Source: Diorhabda sublineata
Taxonomy: Eukaryota; Arthropoda; Insecta; Coleoptera; Chrysomelidae
Direction: 5' to 3'
Length of the DNA: 64,000 nt
NCBI RefSeq assembly: GCF_026230105.1
Contig: NC_079474.1
Span: 10,674,187-10,738,186, forward strand
Shown here: positions 32,775 through 45,985 of the stretch, piece by piece
How the letters are laid out: the number at the start of each line of letters is the position of its first letter
Numbering within the stretch: the stretch's first letter is position 1
The notes under the pieces: generated by a model
Seen by the model: the letters and a program-made list of their open reading frames with translations, nothing else
Databases searched by the model: none
Told to the model about the DNA's origin: nothing
Translations under genes and position numbers: made by a program

Positions 32775-35700
32775 TTTCAGAATAAAAATCGAGATTCTCA
32801 AGGTTTTTTTTCACATAGTACATAATAACGCTAAGATAGAATTTATTCCATACATATGGACCACATTGTATGTTAGACTAACAACTTATGGATCGCACTA
32901 CGTATATAAGTTCACAAAAACTTGTTTCTCATCTCAAGACGGGACAAATTGAAAAGGAATCAAATATAGGTTGTTTTCTCACTTTTCAATGAAAATAAAA
33001 TGTATCAGATCATAACGGCAATAAATTCATTTTATAATTGTTAAAATCCCGTGTAAAAATTTCAATATTAGCTTTTCTAAACAATCCTGATCTATTTTTT
33101 TTTCTATTTATTCCAATATTTTCTAATAAATGAGTTCTAAATATAATCTTGAGTATGATTTAACTTTTACCTAGAATTATGGTAAATTTTATATAGTTTT
33201 GAAATTTTTTTTTTCAAGAATTTTTAGGTAATAACATAATCTACCATACAAAAATTTATTTTATTTATAATATGATAAAAATATATTTTTTAATTGTTGT
33301 AAATTGTTAAAACAAATAATCCAAATAGGCGTTTTCTGATCTGAAATTTTCATATATTTGTTATAGCAACAAATTTTAACGATTAGAAAAAATACAATAT
33401 CTACTTAGTTCTCTACATCTCAAAGAACACAAAGTTGATTATTCGGATCCCATTCCATTTCACAATCATTCGCAAATCAACCATCTTATACCCTTTTCCC
33501 TTTTGAAGTCTCGAAGACCATCCAATTTGTTCCATGCTAAACATTGTTTGCGGTAAGCAGCTTAGTTATTCAATATCGATCCCCTTTGTTTGAATACAGA
33601 AGTTGAAGACGAACTGTGATCATTATGAATATAATTATAAATAATTTAAAAACTAAACTAAAACACATTTATTTGAAATTCTGCCGAGTGCGTGGATTTG
33701 AAATTTTGACGATTTCGCCTCTTGACGCTTTCGCCATAATATACCATTCTATGTTATAACGAGTCGCCTCTGTTGAAATGGCATAACGTGAATCACTGCA
33801 TGTTACAGTAACAACACGGGATTTGGAGCAGGAATTGGCGATCTCTTGGGAGGTATACTACCCCACACTATCACCTCCTAATAGTCACATCTCGTAAAAT
33901 ATTACGTTCTTTGTGTTTAACTGAACGAAAAGAAGAACAAATGATTCGGAAAAATATCAGTTGATATAGAAAAATATCGATAGTTAATAGAAAACGTTTC
34001 GTTCAACATATTTATCATGCCTGATGTGTTTTTTATATGAAATTTCGGGACGGTTTGAAGGAAAGTAGATCTTAGGTCATGGAGAGGCGCCAAAAATTTA
34101 GAGTAATCACATATTTCAACACAATATCATCATATATCGATTCAAAATTGTTTTTATTTTTCTCATTCACAACGTATAGTAAGTATCTTCCCCTAGGTTC
34201 ATTATCATAATTTTTTCATATAGTAAACATTTTCATGGACTCCCTGCTTCAGTTCAAATCCCTGATCCTTCCACAATTTTATTAAAATGAACAAATATAT
34301 AAAGCTAAATCCGGTTCATCTGTATCCAACGACTTTAATTTAGGCTAAATGAAAATATTATGCGGAGTTGAACTTCCTGTGAACGTTTTAAATCGTCGGG
34401 AAGTCTGAACAAAAAGTTGTAATAAACGTACGTCAACTTCGAGATGAATACACTCCATTTCGTTGAGAGAAAGTTTCGTTGAAATGTACGAAAACTTTAT
34501 TGAAATACTCATTTTAACACCCATTAACTCTTACGAAGATATTATCGATATTCAAAACGAAAGTGATTGTTTAAATATCACATTCTGGTAATCTTTATCT
34601 TTTTATTTAATATTTTGAGTACAATACACTAAAAGTGAGGAGATACGAAAAAGAAACATAACTATAGCTCAACCTCATCTTAGAATTCGAATCGGGGTTG
34701 AATTTGGTATGAAACACGAGTTGTTATTACTTGAAGAGACAGATTGAAAACAACTCGTGGAAATTGTTTTTCATTAGAAAGAGCTGAGTCGACGATAACG
34801 TAAAGTCGTGTTAAATCATTTAAGATATCCGATTCCAGTATAGATCAAATGAAAGAAACGGCCGAAAATTAAAATTTCGGCAAGAATTGAAAGACTTGGT
34901 GCTACTGAAAGTAATACCTCGAATTTTTGAGCGAGATGTGGTGTAAAAATCTTACAGTTTGTTCTCAAAATTGCTTCTGATAAGAACAAATATGAATCGA
35001 ATTTTTTTTTCCTAACAAAACTGACAAAACTAACGTGAAAGTACGTCTATAAGAAATGTCAAGGACTTTGTAAAATGAAACGTTATTGTTACGTCTCCAG
35101 GACGTGATTTTTTTTATCATATGACATAGAAAATGACTAAATATTGACCAGAAAGAGACGACATCCTGATACCTGGGAAATACTAATCAGCTTTTGGCTA
35201 ATTTATTGGATCTAGTAAGTATACATCCTCTCGACCAAACCCGGCTCTCATACAACCTTCAAAGATGGATGCTTTCAAAACAAGAAACTGGTAAAAATCG
35301 TAGTATTTAGATCTTGAAACAATTCCTTTCTTATATTGAATTGGTATTCATGTGAAAAGCGGATAACATTGCTGCAAGAAATATCACTAGAGTAGTAATT
35401 TGCTGTTATCATTCATTTTTTCATAATATAAGTCGGAATCTCCTCTTATGAGGTATTAAGCTCTTCATTCAGTCTTAGAACTTTCTGGAGAGGAAATGTT
35501 CGTAGTATATAATAGATATTCCAATAGAACAACGCTCAGACTCATGTCGGGAAAATGTGATAGGTCTGGGAAAAAGCTATTGGAGTGGTCCTCGTGTTCC
35601 TTGGGCAAGAACCTGTTGTTGGTTAAATTTAGTTGACAATAAACAATAAGTCACAATAATTGAGCTCAAAAATGTATTTGGGCCAATTTAGAAGCAGATT

Positions 35701-38269
35701 CGTTGATTGATCTGGCGTTCAAAAATCAGTGTGGTTGTATATCTCTTCCAATATCAATTGCAGATTATATTAAACCTTACCGACAATATTGTTTGATCTA
35801 TCATAGGCGTGGGTACCTCATTTTATAAATTTATTATCTTTTTAAAAATATCTCATGCGAAAAATTATTAGTTAAAAGAGAATCGAATCATTATAAATTG
35901 GACGGCATTATACGCTGTTATTTAGACAGATGGCCTACTTGGAATTTGGTACCTCGTTAACTGAATATTAAATTAAAAAAAAAACGTGAATAGATAAGTA
36001 AAATGTACCTACATGTAAAGGAGTTTGGCTTAAATAGGGTACCAGACGTGCACTGGGCCCTTTTAGTACCCCATTCGTCTATTAGAACTTCGTTACTCTT
36101 CTATTTGACGCAAATAATCTACCATCGAACGATCCTGGACCATTCCGTTATTACAATCCGTTTATTCAGTTTTTTTTGTGTTTAAAACCACATGCTGACA
36201 AAACTTGACGTAATGTTTCTAAACTGTGATAAATTTATTCTGGATAATTTTCTACCTTTTGCTGTATTACTTCTAAAGTCGCAGCCCGTTCTACGTATAA
36301 AATCTTGAGTAGCCTTCAGTTTTTCGGTTCTGTGAATGATCCACAGCAACCCCTTATACTAAATATTCTCTTTTTTTAAACATCTGAATCTGAATCTTTA
36401 TTATTAAATTCATACCTGTCTTTATTGGTAATCAGTGGACATAATGAGTCCACGTGGACTGAAGGTTTGTTAGATGTTTATACGGGGAGTAAACATTATT
36501 TTTAAGTTTTTAATTTGATATGAATGCCGTGCGTATTTATGAAATATTGATTAATCCTTGCATAACTTACTTCTGAAATCGATTTCGGAAAACCCATAAT
36601 TTTAATCATTCAAAATGGGAGAAGAATATTTCCGAAAAAAATTAAATAATTTCGTAAAAATCTAGTGGGGGTACATTCATCAAATTATATTTCACACCAA
36701 AAGAGTCAGATAATTTGATTCGAGCAGGTCCTCAAAGATTTGATTTGAAATTTGTTAAGCCCGAGGAAATAATTTTATTTACATACAAACATTTCCAAAA
36801 TGAAAATTTAATCGATAATAAAGTGAGGTTGTGTAGAAATGTAATATAAACAAGGGTGTTAGAAATGACTTCGCAGAGCTGTGGCTTGGTTTCTTATTTC
36901 AATTCGATTTGTTGATAACTTGTTTAGAGGATCAAAGAAGAAACGTCTTTAGCAAAAAAAATAATATAAAATTGATATACTTTAAAAATTTTATGATATT
37001 CTAAATAACTTGATGTTGATTCATGGTTAAATTGTGTATTCAACTAAAATGAGAATTACTTGCATATACAAATATTTTGAAAGCAAGTTTGTTTTGTAAC
37101 TTTATCCGAAATTTAGTTGAAACTGGAAAGTTGACGTTAAATTGTTAATAAGTTTACAAACGCGGTATAAATGATTAGTTAATTAGTTTTGTCCTATACC
37201 CAGTTGGGTAAAACAAAAGATAAATGTTGTTGTAAAAGCTAGAACTGGTCAACAGTTTAACCCCGTAGAGAATGTAACAATTTCCATAAGTATCTAGTTC
37301 ACATTCTAAGAAAACATAAATATAAAAAATTATTTACAAAATTTCGGCATTTGAAAACTTCTAAATTACCAAAGTTAGTTTATATGAATAATTCATCTGT
37401 TATAATTTTATTTCCAGAATTATTTAACTACGAATTTACGTGCCATTTAGATCTTCTTGGAGTGGAAAAGTTAGATATAGAGGGGGTCATAAAAAGAGGT
37501 CTTATAGGGGTTATATTCGATTCTTATCTCACAAGTCGACTAGACGTTATTTACTTTTTCAGAAATAGAAAACGGTTTAGACGCAAGTGTTTTATTTCAA
37601 AATTTGAATGGACAATATACGATACATCAAGGAAAGAAGTTATTTGAGTATAGATATTTTGAAAAAGACCACGATAGGTTGAATCGTTTTGAATATTTTG
37701 TTTTTAAACAAAGTTTCCATTGAATAGACCACATAAAAAAGGTCTAGGGATAAGATATTTGAAAAATACGAAAATATAGATATAAACAGCAACTGTTAAA
37801 GATGTAAGCCAGGCTGGCAGTACTTTTTGGTGATTTTTATGAGGAAAGTCGCTAACTTTTGGGTTTTGTATTACAATTTTTTGCCTATCGTAAACAAGCG
37901 ACTAAAAAATGGTTCTATAGTGTTCCATTTGATATAAGGGTTATCTTTGTTCTCTTCAGACAAATTATCGTACACTAAAGCACCTTCTTTAATGATTAGA
38001 TCATCCAGCCAAGCTGGTTAAAGGTATTTGACAATTCTTAGTTTGTCTAGCATGCTTCTATTTGTGCTTTCAGCATGTGCTTGTCTGATATTGGTTTATT
38101 TGATCGATAATAATCAGAGGCCAAGAGAGACTTATGCCCAGTGGTAACAATCCGTAACTTTTACAGGGACAACCTGTACAATCTAAAGATAGCAAAAATG
38201 AATATTTCATCAAAATAGCACTCTTTGTTTAGCTCGATACAGACATTCTGAAGAAAATTATCAAAAATA
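32775..38269. other. Long AT-rich stretch with no recognised gene
   Basis: About 5.5 kb with no confident coding, RNA or repeat feature. The only longer frame (37351-37647, plus, with TCHLDLLGVEKLDIEGVIKR) has no recognised motif. No transposon protein fragment was detected on either strand, unlike everywhere else in the window. Confidence 0.4.
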
Positions 38270-38715
38270 ATTGTAATTTTTTATTGAAAATACTTACAGG
38301 AGGTATTAAGACACAATCAAACATTTCTAATTGAAATGCATACTGCCGAACATCGTTTCTTGCTTTGCATATACCAAGATTTCAAGATATCTTCAAAAAA
38401 ATAAATCCACTGTATATATAATTTGAGGGAATGTAGGGGTCATATAAATGGACCTTCCCTATAGAGAAAAATGTTATTAATATGATTTTTTACTTCATTT
38501 AAGATGTGGGCAGGCTCTATCGTGCATGAACTATATGTCTCTACCAATGTTGAGAGGAATTTCACCTAACATGGGTGGTTAATCATTTTGGAGAAATTCT
38601 AAGTATGACTAACCATTCAAGGTTATTAACATAAAAATATGGACCTACTAAATTATTACCCACTATTCATTCCTGCCCACATGCTAACACTATTCTCACC
38701 AGGACCTGTCAAATG
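38270..38715 (-). pseudogene. IS630/Tc1-mariner transposase remnant
   Basis: On the minus strand from about 38715 the text reads VSMWAGMNSG, then (after stops) VSHT-NFSKMIN and an alternate-frame IPLNIGRDI-FMHDRACPHL near 38510, then REGPFI-PLHSLKLY and VDLFF. The order matches VWAGI, HDGAP.H, and the WP.RSPDL..DFF blocks of the transposase at 17326-18509. Stops and frameshifts are frequent, so this is an old copy. Confidence 0.55.
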
Positions 38716-38777
38716 ACCGTTTTTAAAATTTCAATTGGAATTTTCTACTTAAGCGAATCGCCTTTAAACTTTACGAC

Positions 38778-40002
38778 TTTCCCATGACGAGTTAATACTA
38801 TCTGTGTATGGCTAAATACTTATAGTAAAATCATGAAAATTTCTACGTTTGAGTTTTCGGATACGATCTTTGTTATTTTGTTATTTTAATTAGAACACCC
38901 TGTATACTAATACATTTTTTAAATCCACAAAAAATTTTAGTATACTTTTGTCTAAAATTTGACTGTTGGAGACCCTTATAAATTATTTTTTTACGAGGAT
39001 ACCCTTAAAGATATGGAAATGGTTTCTATTTGGTTACTTTCAGCAAAGTCAGACGTATATGAATCGATTGAAAAATTTTTCATTTTATACAGCGTATATC
39101 AAATTTCTTTATTTTTTTAAATAGAACCACCCAATTTTTATGGATTTGGGGGTGAAAAATAAGGCAAATTCATGTATAATTTCCTACACCTAAACCTCAT
39201 CGTTATCCAGATATTAAATGTTTTCTGTAAATTTTCAAAGATGCAATTGTAGTCTAAACTTTATTTTGACGCATTGATTTAAGCATTAAGGAATAAAAAA
39301 GTATTTTTCTTTGTCTTGTCAAGTTCTGTGAAAAAAATCAAATCAAATTGTATTTACTAATCCTATTCCAACCTTTAGTCGTTTTCGAGATATTTGACCA
39401 CACCTGTATCTCTAAAAATTTACAGAAAACATTCAGTATCTGGATAACTTTAAGGTTTAGGTATAGGAAAGTATTCATGAATTTGCCTTATTTGTACCCC
39501 TGAATGGATTGAAATAGAAAATACCGGGTGGTACTATTTAAAAAAATAAAGAAATTTTATATTTATGAAATTAACTTTGAACACTTTTTATACACACCCT
39601 GTATATAATAAATCATTTTTCAACATATATTCAAATACGTCTAATCTTACTTAAATGAACTGGATAGAAACCATTTTTATATCTTTAAGGATATTCTCGT
39701 AAAAAAATAATTTATAAGGATCTGCAACCGTCAAATTTTTTACAAAAAGATTAATAACTCAAAAAGTATGCATTTTTCGAGGAAAGTATACTTCAATTTC
39801 ACTTAGATTTCAAAAATTTATCAATTTAAAGGGTATTTTTTTTAAAATAACAAAGTTACAGTCGAGTTCTGATAGAACCGGAGGCCATCTTTGAAAATAT
39901 TTTAGTTAAGAAGATCGTATCCGAAAACCTAAACGTAGAAATTTTACTATAAGTAATTTGACATATACAGATAGTCTTAACTCGTCGTGGGACACCCTGT
40001 AT
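38778..40002. mobile_element. Long foldback element, copy 2
   Basis: The left end (CCCATGACGAGTTAATACTA) and right end (TTAACTCGTCGTGGGACACC, then CTGTATA) are inverted copies and match the termini of the element at 410-1920. The arms carry the same internal blocks in the same order (ATTTTTTTACGAGGATACCC at 38983, its mirror near 39693). Arm length is about 600 bases with almost no central spacer. An internal ACACCCTGTATAT near 39594 and AACACCCTGTATAC near 38893 mark the nested ends also seen in copy 1. Confidence 0.85.
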
Positions 40003-40289
40003 ACGAATGATACATTTTTGAAGATTTTGTAAAAGCTTCTCTCTAAGATCCAAGTCGTTACAAACGAAAGGTAATGTAGTTGTTGCACAATGTTATCCGA
40101 TAAGTGCCTTCCAGAAAAAGGTTAATATTTATTTATATTTTTATAGTTAAAACAACATTTTCTGTGATAATTGATAAAAATATAATCGAACTTACGAAAA
40201 AGTTCACAGAGAAAGAGGCATTTAGAGTGTTGGGAACTATCTACTGGAAAGTAGATAGTAGTAGTAGTATATGCATTTTTTGCAATTCC

Positions 40290-40960
40290 ATATGCACACG
40301 GCGCATTTGAGGCTACAGAAAAATAAGTGGGGCTCGTCTTTTTTCTCAAATACTATGACTTCACGAACTAGGACCATATATTACTATTGACGAACAAACA
40401 ATCAAGTTGTAAATTCACTCAATACATGCCCAATAAACCGGACAAATTTTGATTAAAATTTTGGTTAGTATCCGATGTTCGTAGCAAATATATAATAAAC
40501 CGGTTTCTATATTTGGCACAAAATGAAAGTAGAAAACCGTCAACTCCTTTTGGAGAGTTTGTCACTATCAAATTAGTAGAACCGTATGTAAGATGTGAGA
40601 GAAATATTGCCACGGATAACTTTCTTACACGCCCACCTTTAGCAATCAAACTCTGTCGCTCATATAATTGTGTATTGATAGTTTACAAAGCCAAATCAAG
40701 AAAGTTATGATTCTCATTTCGATGTACTACTCCGTACAAGTTGAAAGAAAATGACACTCCGAACACCGGAAACAATTCGATTGTATAATAGCACCAATTT
40801 GGCCAGTAATCATTCGGAAAAATCTAAATCTCGGAGAAGGCTTTAGCAAATATTTTTTAATATCTTGGATTTAGCCAGGATAAATACATGGGACGAACAA
40901 AATCTAAAATGTGGAAAGTATGTAAGCGGAAAATTTACAATTGGGAAACCCTTTGTAAAA
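40290..40960 (+). pseudogene. piggyBac-like transposase remnant
   Basis: The frame 40513-40710 reads GEFVTIKLVEPYVRCERNIA and TDNFLTRPPLAIKL, corresponding to the GE.VV..LVEP....G.N...DNFFTS..LA..L block of piggyBac transposases. Upstream, in other frames, YITIDEQTIKL lies near 40374-40408, and text equivalent to YMPNKP.K.GIKIW lies at 40424-40470. Downstream FFNILDLARINTW appears near 40850-40890. The three catalytic Asp regions are therefore recognisable in order, but frames change at least three times. Ends (TTAA sites) were not identified. Confidence 0.75.
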
Positions 40961-40969
40961 AATGTAACG

Positions 40970-41110
40970 AATAATTTTCTTCAGAATGTTCCTTAATGGC
41001 GAACGGTTTCCTTGCCAAGTACAACGATTTAAAAATTTATGACATTTTTCTTCAGAATGTCTCTTTATGGCTAACGGTTTCGTAACGATTAAAAATCTAC
41101 ATATCTCCCA
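40970..41110 (+). repeat. Diverged tandem duplication of about 67 bp
   Basis: TTTCTTCAGAATGTTCCTTA-ATGGCGAACGGTTTC near 40977 is repeated as TTTCTTCAGAATGTCTCTTT-ATGGCTAACGGTTTC near 41048, each followed by ACGATTTAAAAAT or ACGATTAAAAAT. There are only two copies. Confidence 0.65.
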
Positions 41111-42169
41111 AACCATAAATTGTATCGACTTGAACAAGGAGTACCTTTTTGTTAAAAAATCGATTTTCCTATCGTTGGATTATACAAGTCCCTGGCCTTC
41201 AGAAAGTAGTGCAGAATTATTTATTGCGCCAAACACACTACTTGGATATATGTAATCATTCCTTAAAAATTCATAATGTTTGAATGTATAATTTAGAAAA
41301 TATTCTCAAATATAAATACTGATTTAACAACTTTAAATGCCTATAACTCAGAAATGGGTTTTTTTCTATGTCACATCATTATTTTCACATCATCTACTAA
41401 TTTTTTGCTTCCCAGAATACCTTGTATAGAACAAACACAGCTGTATTGATTTGATAAGAAAATAAGAATATTGAAAAGAAAAATAATAATAGTTTAACGA
41501 TAACGAAGTCTAATATTGAAAGGAATACTGTGAAGAACAAGGAAAAATTTAGAAAAATGAAAAAACACATAATATTATCCACAAATGTGGTATAAGGGTT
41601 GAAATAAAAATAATTATTTCTCATTTTCTTTTAGAGAAGTTATTCATAATAATCCTCCAACGTATACGCGGTTTCCTTCAAGATTTGTATCTCCCTTACG
41701 CTTTGTACCATCCCTATTATTATATATAGAGCACTAAAATTATATATTCACCCCAAAAATTGAGGGTAACGAAGTGATATTTTGATTATTGAAGTAGAAT
41801 TAAATTATATTATATGAAATTAGTGTGAAATAAATTGAAGAACCGTCTTCATCGTATGGAACTGATATTATGATCACATACAATATAAGTATATGTATAA
41901 AGATTAATTAATTATTGTGAGTAGAAATTTCATTATTTTTATACATATTTCTTATATCGTATATTCACCATACTGTCAGTTCCAAATAATGATGAATACG
42001 TATTCGAAAGCTCGGAAAATATATTGAAGTTAGTCCACTTTGGTGTTTCATTGCCACGTTCCCAACAAGAAACCATATATATAGATATATAGAGATAGAG
42101 AGAGAGAGAGTGGGAGAGGGAGAGAGAAAGAGAAAACAAACTTAAAAATATAAATGAAATAAATATACA
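41111..42169. other. No gene; purine-rich simple repeat near 42080
   Basis: Frames here are short chance frames. A TATA(GA) tract followed by GAGAGAGAGAGAGTGGGAGA at about 42080-42135 is a degenerate (GA)n microsatellite. Confidence 0.4.
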
Positions 42170-42480
42170 GAAGAAAACAAAATTATTAGGAGACGTTTAC
42201 AGTTTAGACGGCACTTTTAAATGGCAAGTGATTGTGCATTTTTTTCGCATTGTAAAATATTGAGCCCTTAACTAATTCTGTACGTGGAGTAGGTAGATAA
42301 TACGTGGAGTAGGTAGGTAAAGGTCGTGCTCCGCTCAAATTGAGTCGCACCACACGTACCCCCGGAAGGGAAGGACATATCGGAGATGTGACTCAATAAG
42401 GACATAATAGACTGTTGAGGAGATAAATAAGTTCATTTCTTTGGAAACTGATCCCAGCGCAAAACAGTAGGAAGCTCATT
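42170..42480 (-). mobile_element. Jockey/CR1-like LINE 3' fragment
   Basis: The plus-strand text AATGGCAAGTGATTGTGCAT near 42220 and TCAAATTGAGTCGCACCACA near 42337 match the antisense of the other LINE tails, including the block encoding CGATQFE. A 20-base unit TACGTGGAGTAGGTAGGTAA is duplicated in tandem near 42285-42325. About 150 bases found in the 28-kb copy are missing. Confidence 0.7.
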
Positions 42481-43499
42481 TTAAAAAATTGTCCACAAAA
42501 AGCACTAAGAATTTTACAGATTCAACGACGTCAATGAAGCTGATATTTAATTAAAAAAAGGCAGAAATGTATTTTTATGTGATGAAACTGAACATACAGT
42601 ACATTTTGATGAAATCTGTACACGTTTTCATCGTGTAATCACGTGATGGAGCAAACACAATCAATGTCGAGTTAGGTTTAACACTATGAATCATGTATTA
42701 GAACGTATCTATCTAGATATATACAAGGTATATCTGAAATTCGGAATATCTATTAGCGATATTCATCCAAGTATTCAAGTTAAATATTTGTATTTAATAG
42801 AATTCCCTTTGGTGAGTTGTTTCAATAGCCAATGAAAAAAGCTTTCAGACTTGATGCGCCGCTCGAATACAAAGTACTTTTTTTACGTCGGTTTTGTAAC
42901 TTTTAGTGGCATCAAAAAATCCCTCGGGATTTTAAGGGTAGCATGTAAGAAAATATGACGTGAATATCCAGAAAATAAAAGCTGTCAGGCCGTCTTTCTC
43001 GTGGATATGAATGTTGTCTTGAAGCCTTTCCGCCAGAACACAATATCAAAATGAGAATTTTCAGTTCGAGTCGTATTTTCTTTATAAAATAGATTCATAC
43101 AATTCTGTGTTAACTAATAATTTGATATAATAAATTAAGAGGAACTTAAAAGCATCAGTTGCATTCAAGTTTAGTCATAATTATTAAAAACTAAAGGCGA
43201 ACAAACATTCACGGACCAAGACTGCTGATGGCAACGATCATCTATACGGGAAGGAGATCTGGCCAGATGCGCCTATAATAAAAAAGTTTTATTCCCCGTG
43301 GAACTTTTAGAACAACAAGAAGATGAGTGAACGCGACTACTGATGAAAGACCGAAAGGCAGTGTGGAGATATGAACTTTTACATTACTAATCTTCTGACG
43401 GTATCTTCACAAAATTTACGTATTGTATACACAAGCCAGATGATACTAAACATACTTTCTTCTTTTTAAGTTGAAATTTCTGGAACCGTTGGTGATATT
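42481..43499. other. No gene recognised
   Basis: No frame or repeat was recognised. A stretch near 43200-43390 is GC-richer, but all its frames are closed quickly. Confidence 0.35.
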
Positions 43500-43707
43500 T
43501 ATACTGAATACACTGTTTACATTACAACTACACCAACTCTCTCAATCACACTGTCGGACGCGCGTTTGGATAACCAAGTTATCGTCTACAGAGACTGAAG
43601 GTAAATTGTTTAACTCTGAAGACGATAACTTGGTTATCGAAACGGGTATCAAACAGTGTAATTGAGAGAGTTGGTGTAGTGGTAGTATAAACAGTGTATC
43701 CAGTATA
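43500..43707. repeat. 208-bp near-palindrome with hammerhead-like core
   Basis: Arms of about 90 bases (43500-43590 and 43616-43707) are inverted copies: TATACTGAATACACTGTTTA mirrored at the right end, then CACCAACTCTCTCAAT and GATAACCAAGTTATCGTC. The right arm contains CTGAAGA (43616-43622), a perfect hairpin CGATAAC-TTG-GTTATCG (43623-43639) and AAAC. This order resembles the CUGANGA-stem II-GAAA core of hammerhead ribozymes reported in Penelope-like elements, but the G normally preceding AAA would have to come from the stem. Open frames across it on both strands are consequences of the symmetry. Confidence 0.6.
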
Positions 43708-45985
43708 CGTTCTTCTTGTGTCCTTCTAAAGTTATTTCGCTTAACTTTTTTTCCAATCAATTCTATAATAATATAATTTAACAACTTCCTGTTAGATAAG
43801 TATACAATAAAAAGTGTTTTTAAAGAAACTGATTGGAGCGTAATGTAAGTGAACTTATCCAAAATCTACCAATAGATAGAACAACTTTTTCAATTAGTCA
43901 AAAGTCGAATAAATCACCTTCTAGTCTAATATTAGTTCTTAATCCCAGAAGACAACAAACTACAATTCTATCAACTCTCCAAATCGAATTTATCATTAAA
44001 ATAGTTTTAGTTAGATTTCTAAACTTGAATCAAACAAACTAGGAAGTTTGATGATCTTTCCAAACAAGAAATGAATCTTTTAATTAAACTTAATCATAAA
44101 CGAGATCAACTACTCAATTACATTGAACTAATCAAGTTATAAATTACTATAGAAATAACTTTATGCTAGATAGATATTGCTACTAGTCACCTAATTAATC
44201 TTCTTGGTCACTCACGTTATAGAGGCGCTCTAGAAAAGGAGAATCCTCCAAAAGTGTTGATCAAATCCCAATTTCACAGTTGGCGAGATTATGTAACACA
44301 GTTTTCTTGTGTATTTTACACTACAAATCCTGTGGTAATCACGTTTCCCACCAAGGTCTTTGTCTTTTTTTTATTCACTCAACTATTTCCATTATTGTAT
44401 CATTTATAGAGTTTTTAACATATTTGCAGCAAAAATCAACCGTTATTTTGCTGCTATTGGTTATAACAATCATCGAAAGAATCTAAACTTCGTAGACAAT
44501 TAGTTATGCACAATGCACAATTTAATTTTATAAGAAACAGATTATAATGAAAATCTTGGATGTGAGTTTTGATTCATCCTGTATATAAAATGAATTTTTT
44601 TAATGACTGAAAAAACGCAACTAAATTAGATAAATACGCAATTCTTTTTGTAATAGAAAAATCGATGTTAAATGGTTGCTTTTAAACAGTTTCGATAATA
44701 TTTTTGAAATAAAAATTGTCATTTCTTCGAAAGTACCTTGTATATTATTAGACTGATACAACTGCGCTAAATTGAATGTTTTAATAGATATAACCTCTTA
44801 CAAATTGAGATTTTCTCAAATATTTGTTAGTCTTTCTAATTTCCTCTTTTTGGTTTTTTATTTGCTTCCTGTTTAAACAAAGCTCAATGCGCTCACAAAC
44901 ATGCTCTGAGCTACAGGTAAATACATCAATCATCCACGTCTTTGCTTACATTAAGGGTAGATTTCTATCTAGGGGGTTATTTTCAACCTCTGGATTATGA
45001 AAGCTGATAATTGATGAGTTGAAAGATCTTCATTAAATAATTTGAGAAAGAGTTTAGACAAATTGGACTCGATATACTGACTTCCAAATGATTTTGTAAA
45101 AGTTTCAAAGAATAATTTTCAATAAAGAATTACATAAAAAGAGATTTTACAGTTTCCATAATCTGTAAAATCACCACCAAATAATGACCAACTTTATTTC
45201 AAAATGTGATTTACATATTTAGAGATACCAAAAATATTGGCGTATTAGTTTCAATTAACACATTTTCATCCCCGAAATAACTAGAAATATTATTTCAAAA
45301 TTATTTATGTAAACACAACGTATATGCTATAAAATGTTTATAGGACAAATAAGGGATATCAAAGTTATTTTGTTTATTATCAAAAATAGCACAAATTACT
45401 ATACAAACAACCCTGATATATTTCATAATAAATTCTAATAATAGCCACAAACAATTTTCTATGAATTCAAAAAATACGCGAGAGCCGATTCGCGTTTGAT
45501 TTGCATTCCCACGGTCCCGTATGGAAATATTTCAATTTAAAAGCGTGTATTCTATGAAATATTTAATCCGAAATTTTCCATTATCCATTTGCAAAATTTC
45601 ATCTAGCGTTTCCCGCAAAACAGAACAGACAAAACGACAGTCAATCGAGGATAGGGTAAAAAAAATATTTTCCCATACTGACGACAAGGACGGAATTGAA
45701 TTTTACAAACGAGTTTCCAAAATCCAATCAAAAGTTTCATATTCATATGGGACATGTCGAAGATAGACAGTTTACATAAAATTACGAAGGGACATTTGAC
45801 ACGTTTGACGTGGGGGCATAAGTTGATTGTAACTAGAGTTCTGCTTTTAGGAAATTTTGATTCATACCTACACGTGACAAATTTAAGCTTGATATACAGT
45901 GTGGTCATAATGTAAAAAATTTTGAATTCAAACTCTTTCCAATAAACCAAAAATGATAATAAATAGATTAAAATTATTCAAAGAA
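43708..45985. other. No confirmed gene
   Basis: Frames at 43833-44042, 44280-44486 and 45521-45766 have no recognised motif. Lys/Asn/Leu-rich text at 44045-44140 in broken frames (DLSKQEMNLLIKLNHKRDQL) could be a retroelement leader near the palindrome at 43500, but that is speculative. ATCCTGTATATA near 44577 resembles the CACCCTGTATA terminus. Confidence 0.3.

Noticed and set aside
37351..37647. 98-codon plus-strand frame
   Set aside because: No recognised motif, no good splice or start context; a frame of this size is expected by chance in 64 kb of six-frame sequence.
43340..43370. CTGATGA followed by GAAAGG as a possible hammerhead ribozyme
   Set aside because: Only six bases lie between the two core segments, too few for a stem II, and no flanking stems pair.
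43542..43862. 106-codon minus frame and its plus-strand counterpart at 43471-43665
   Set aside because: Both read through the palindrome and mirror each other; no protein family is apparent.
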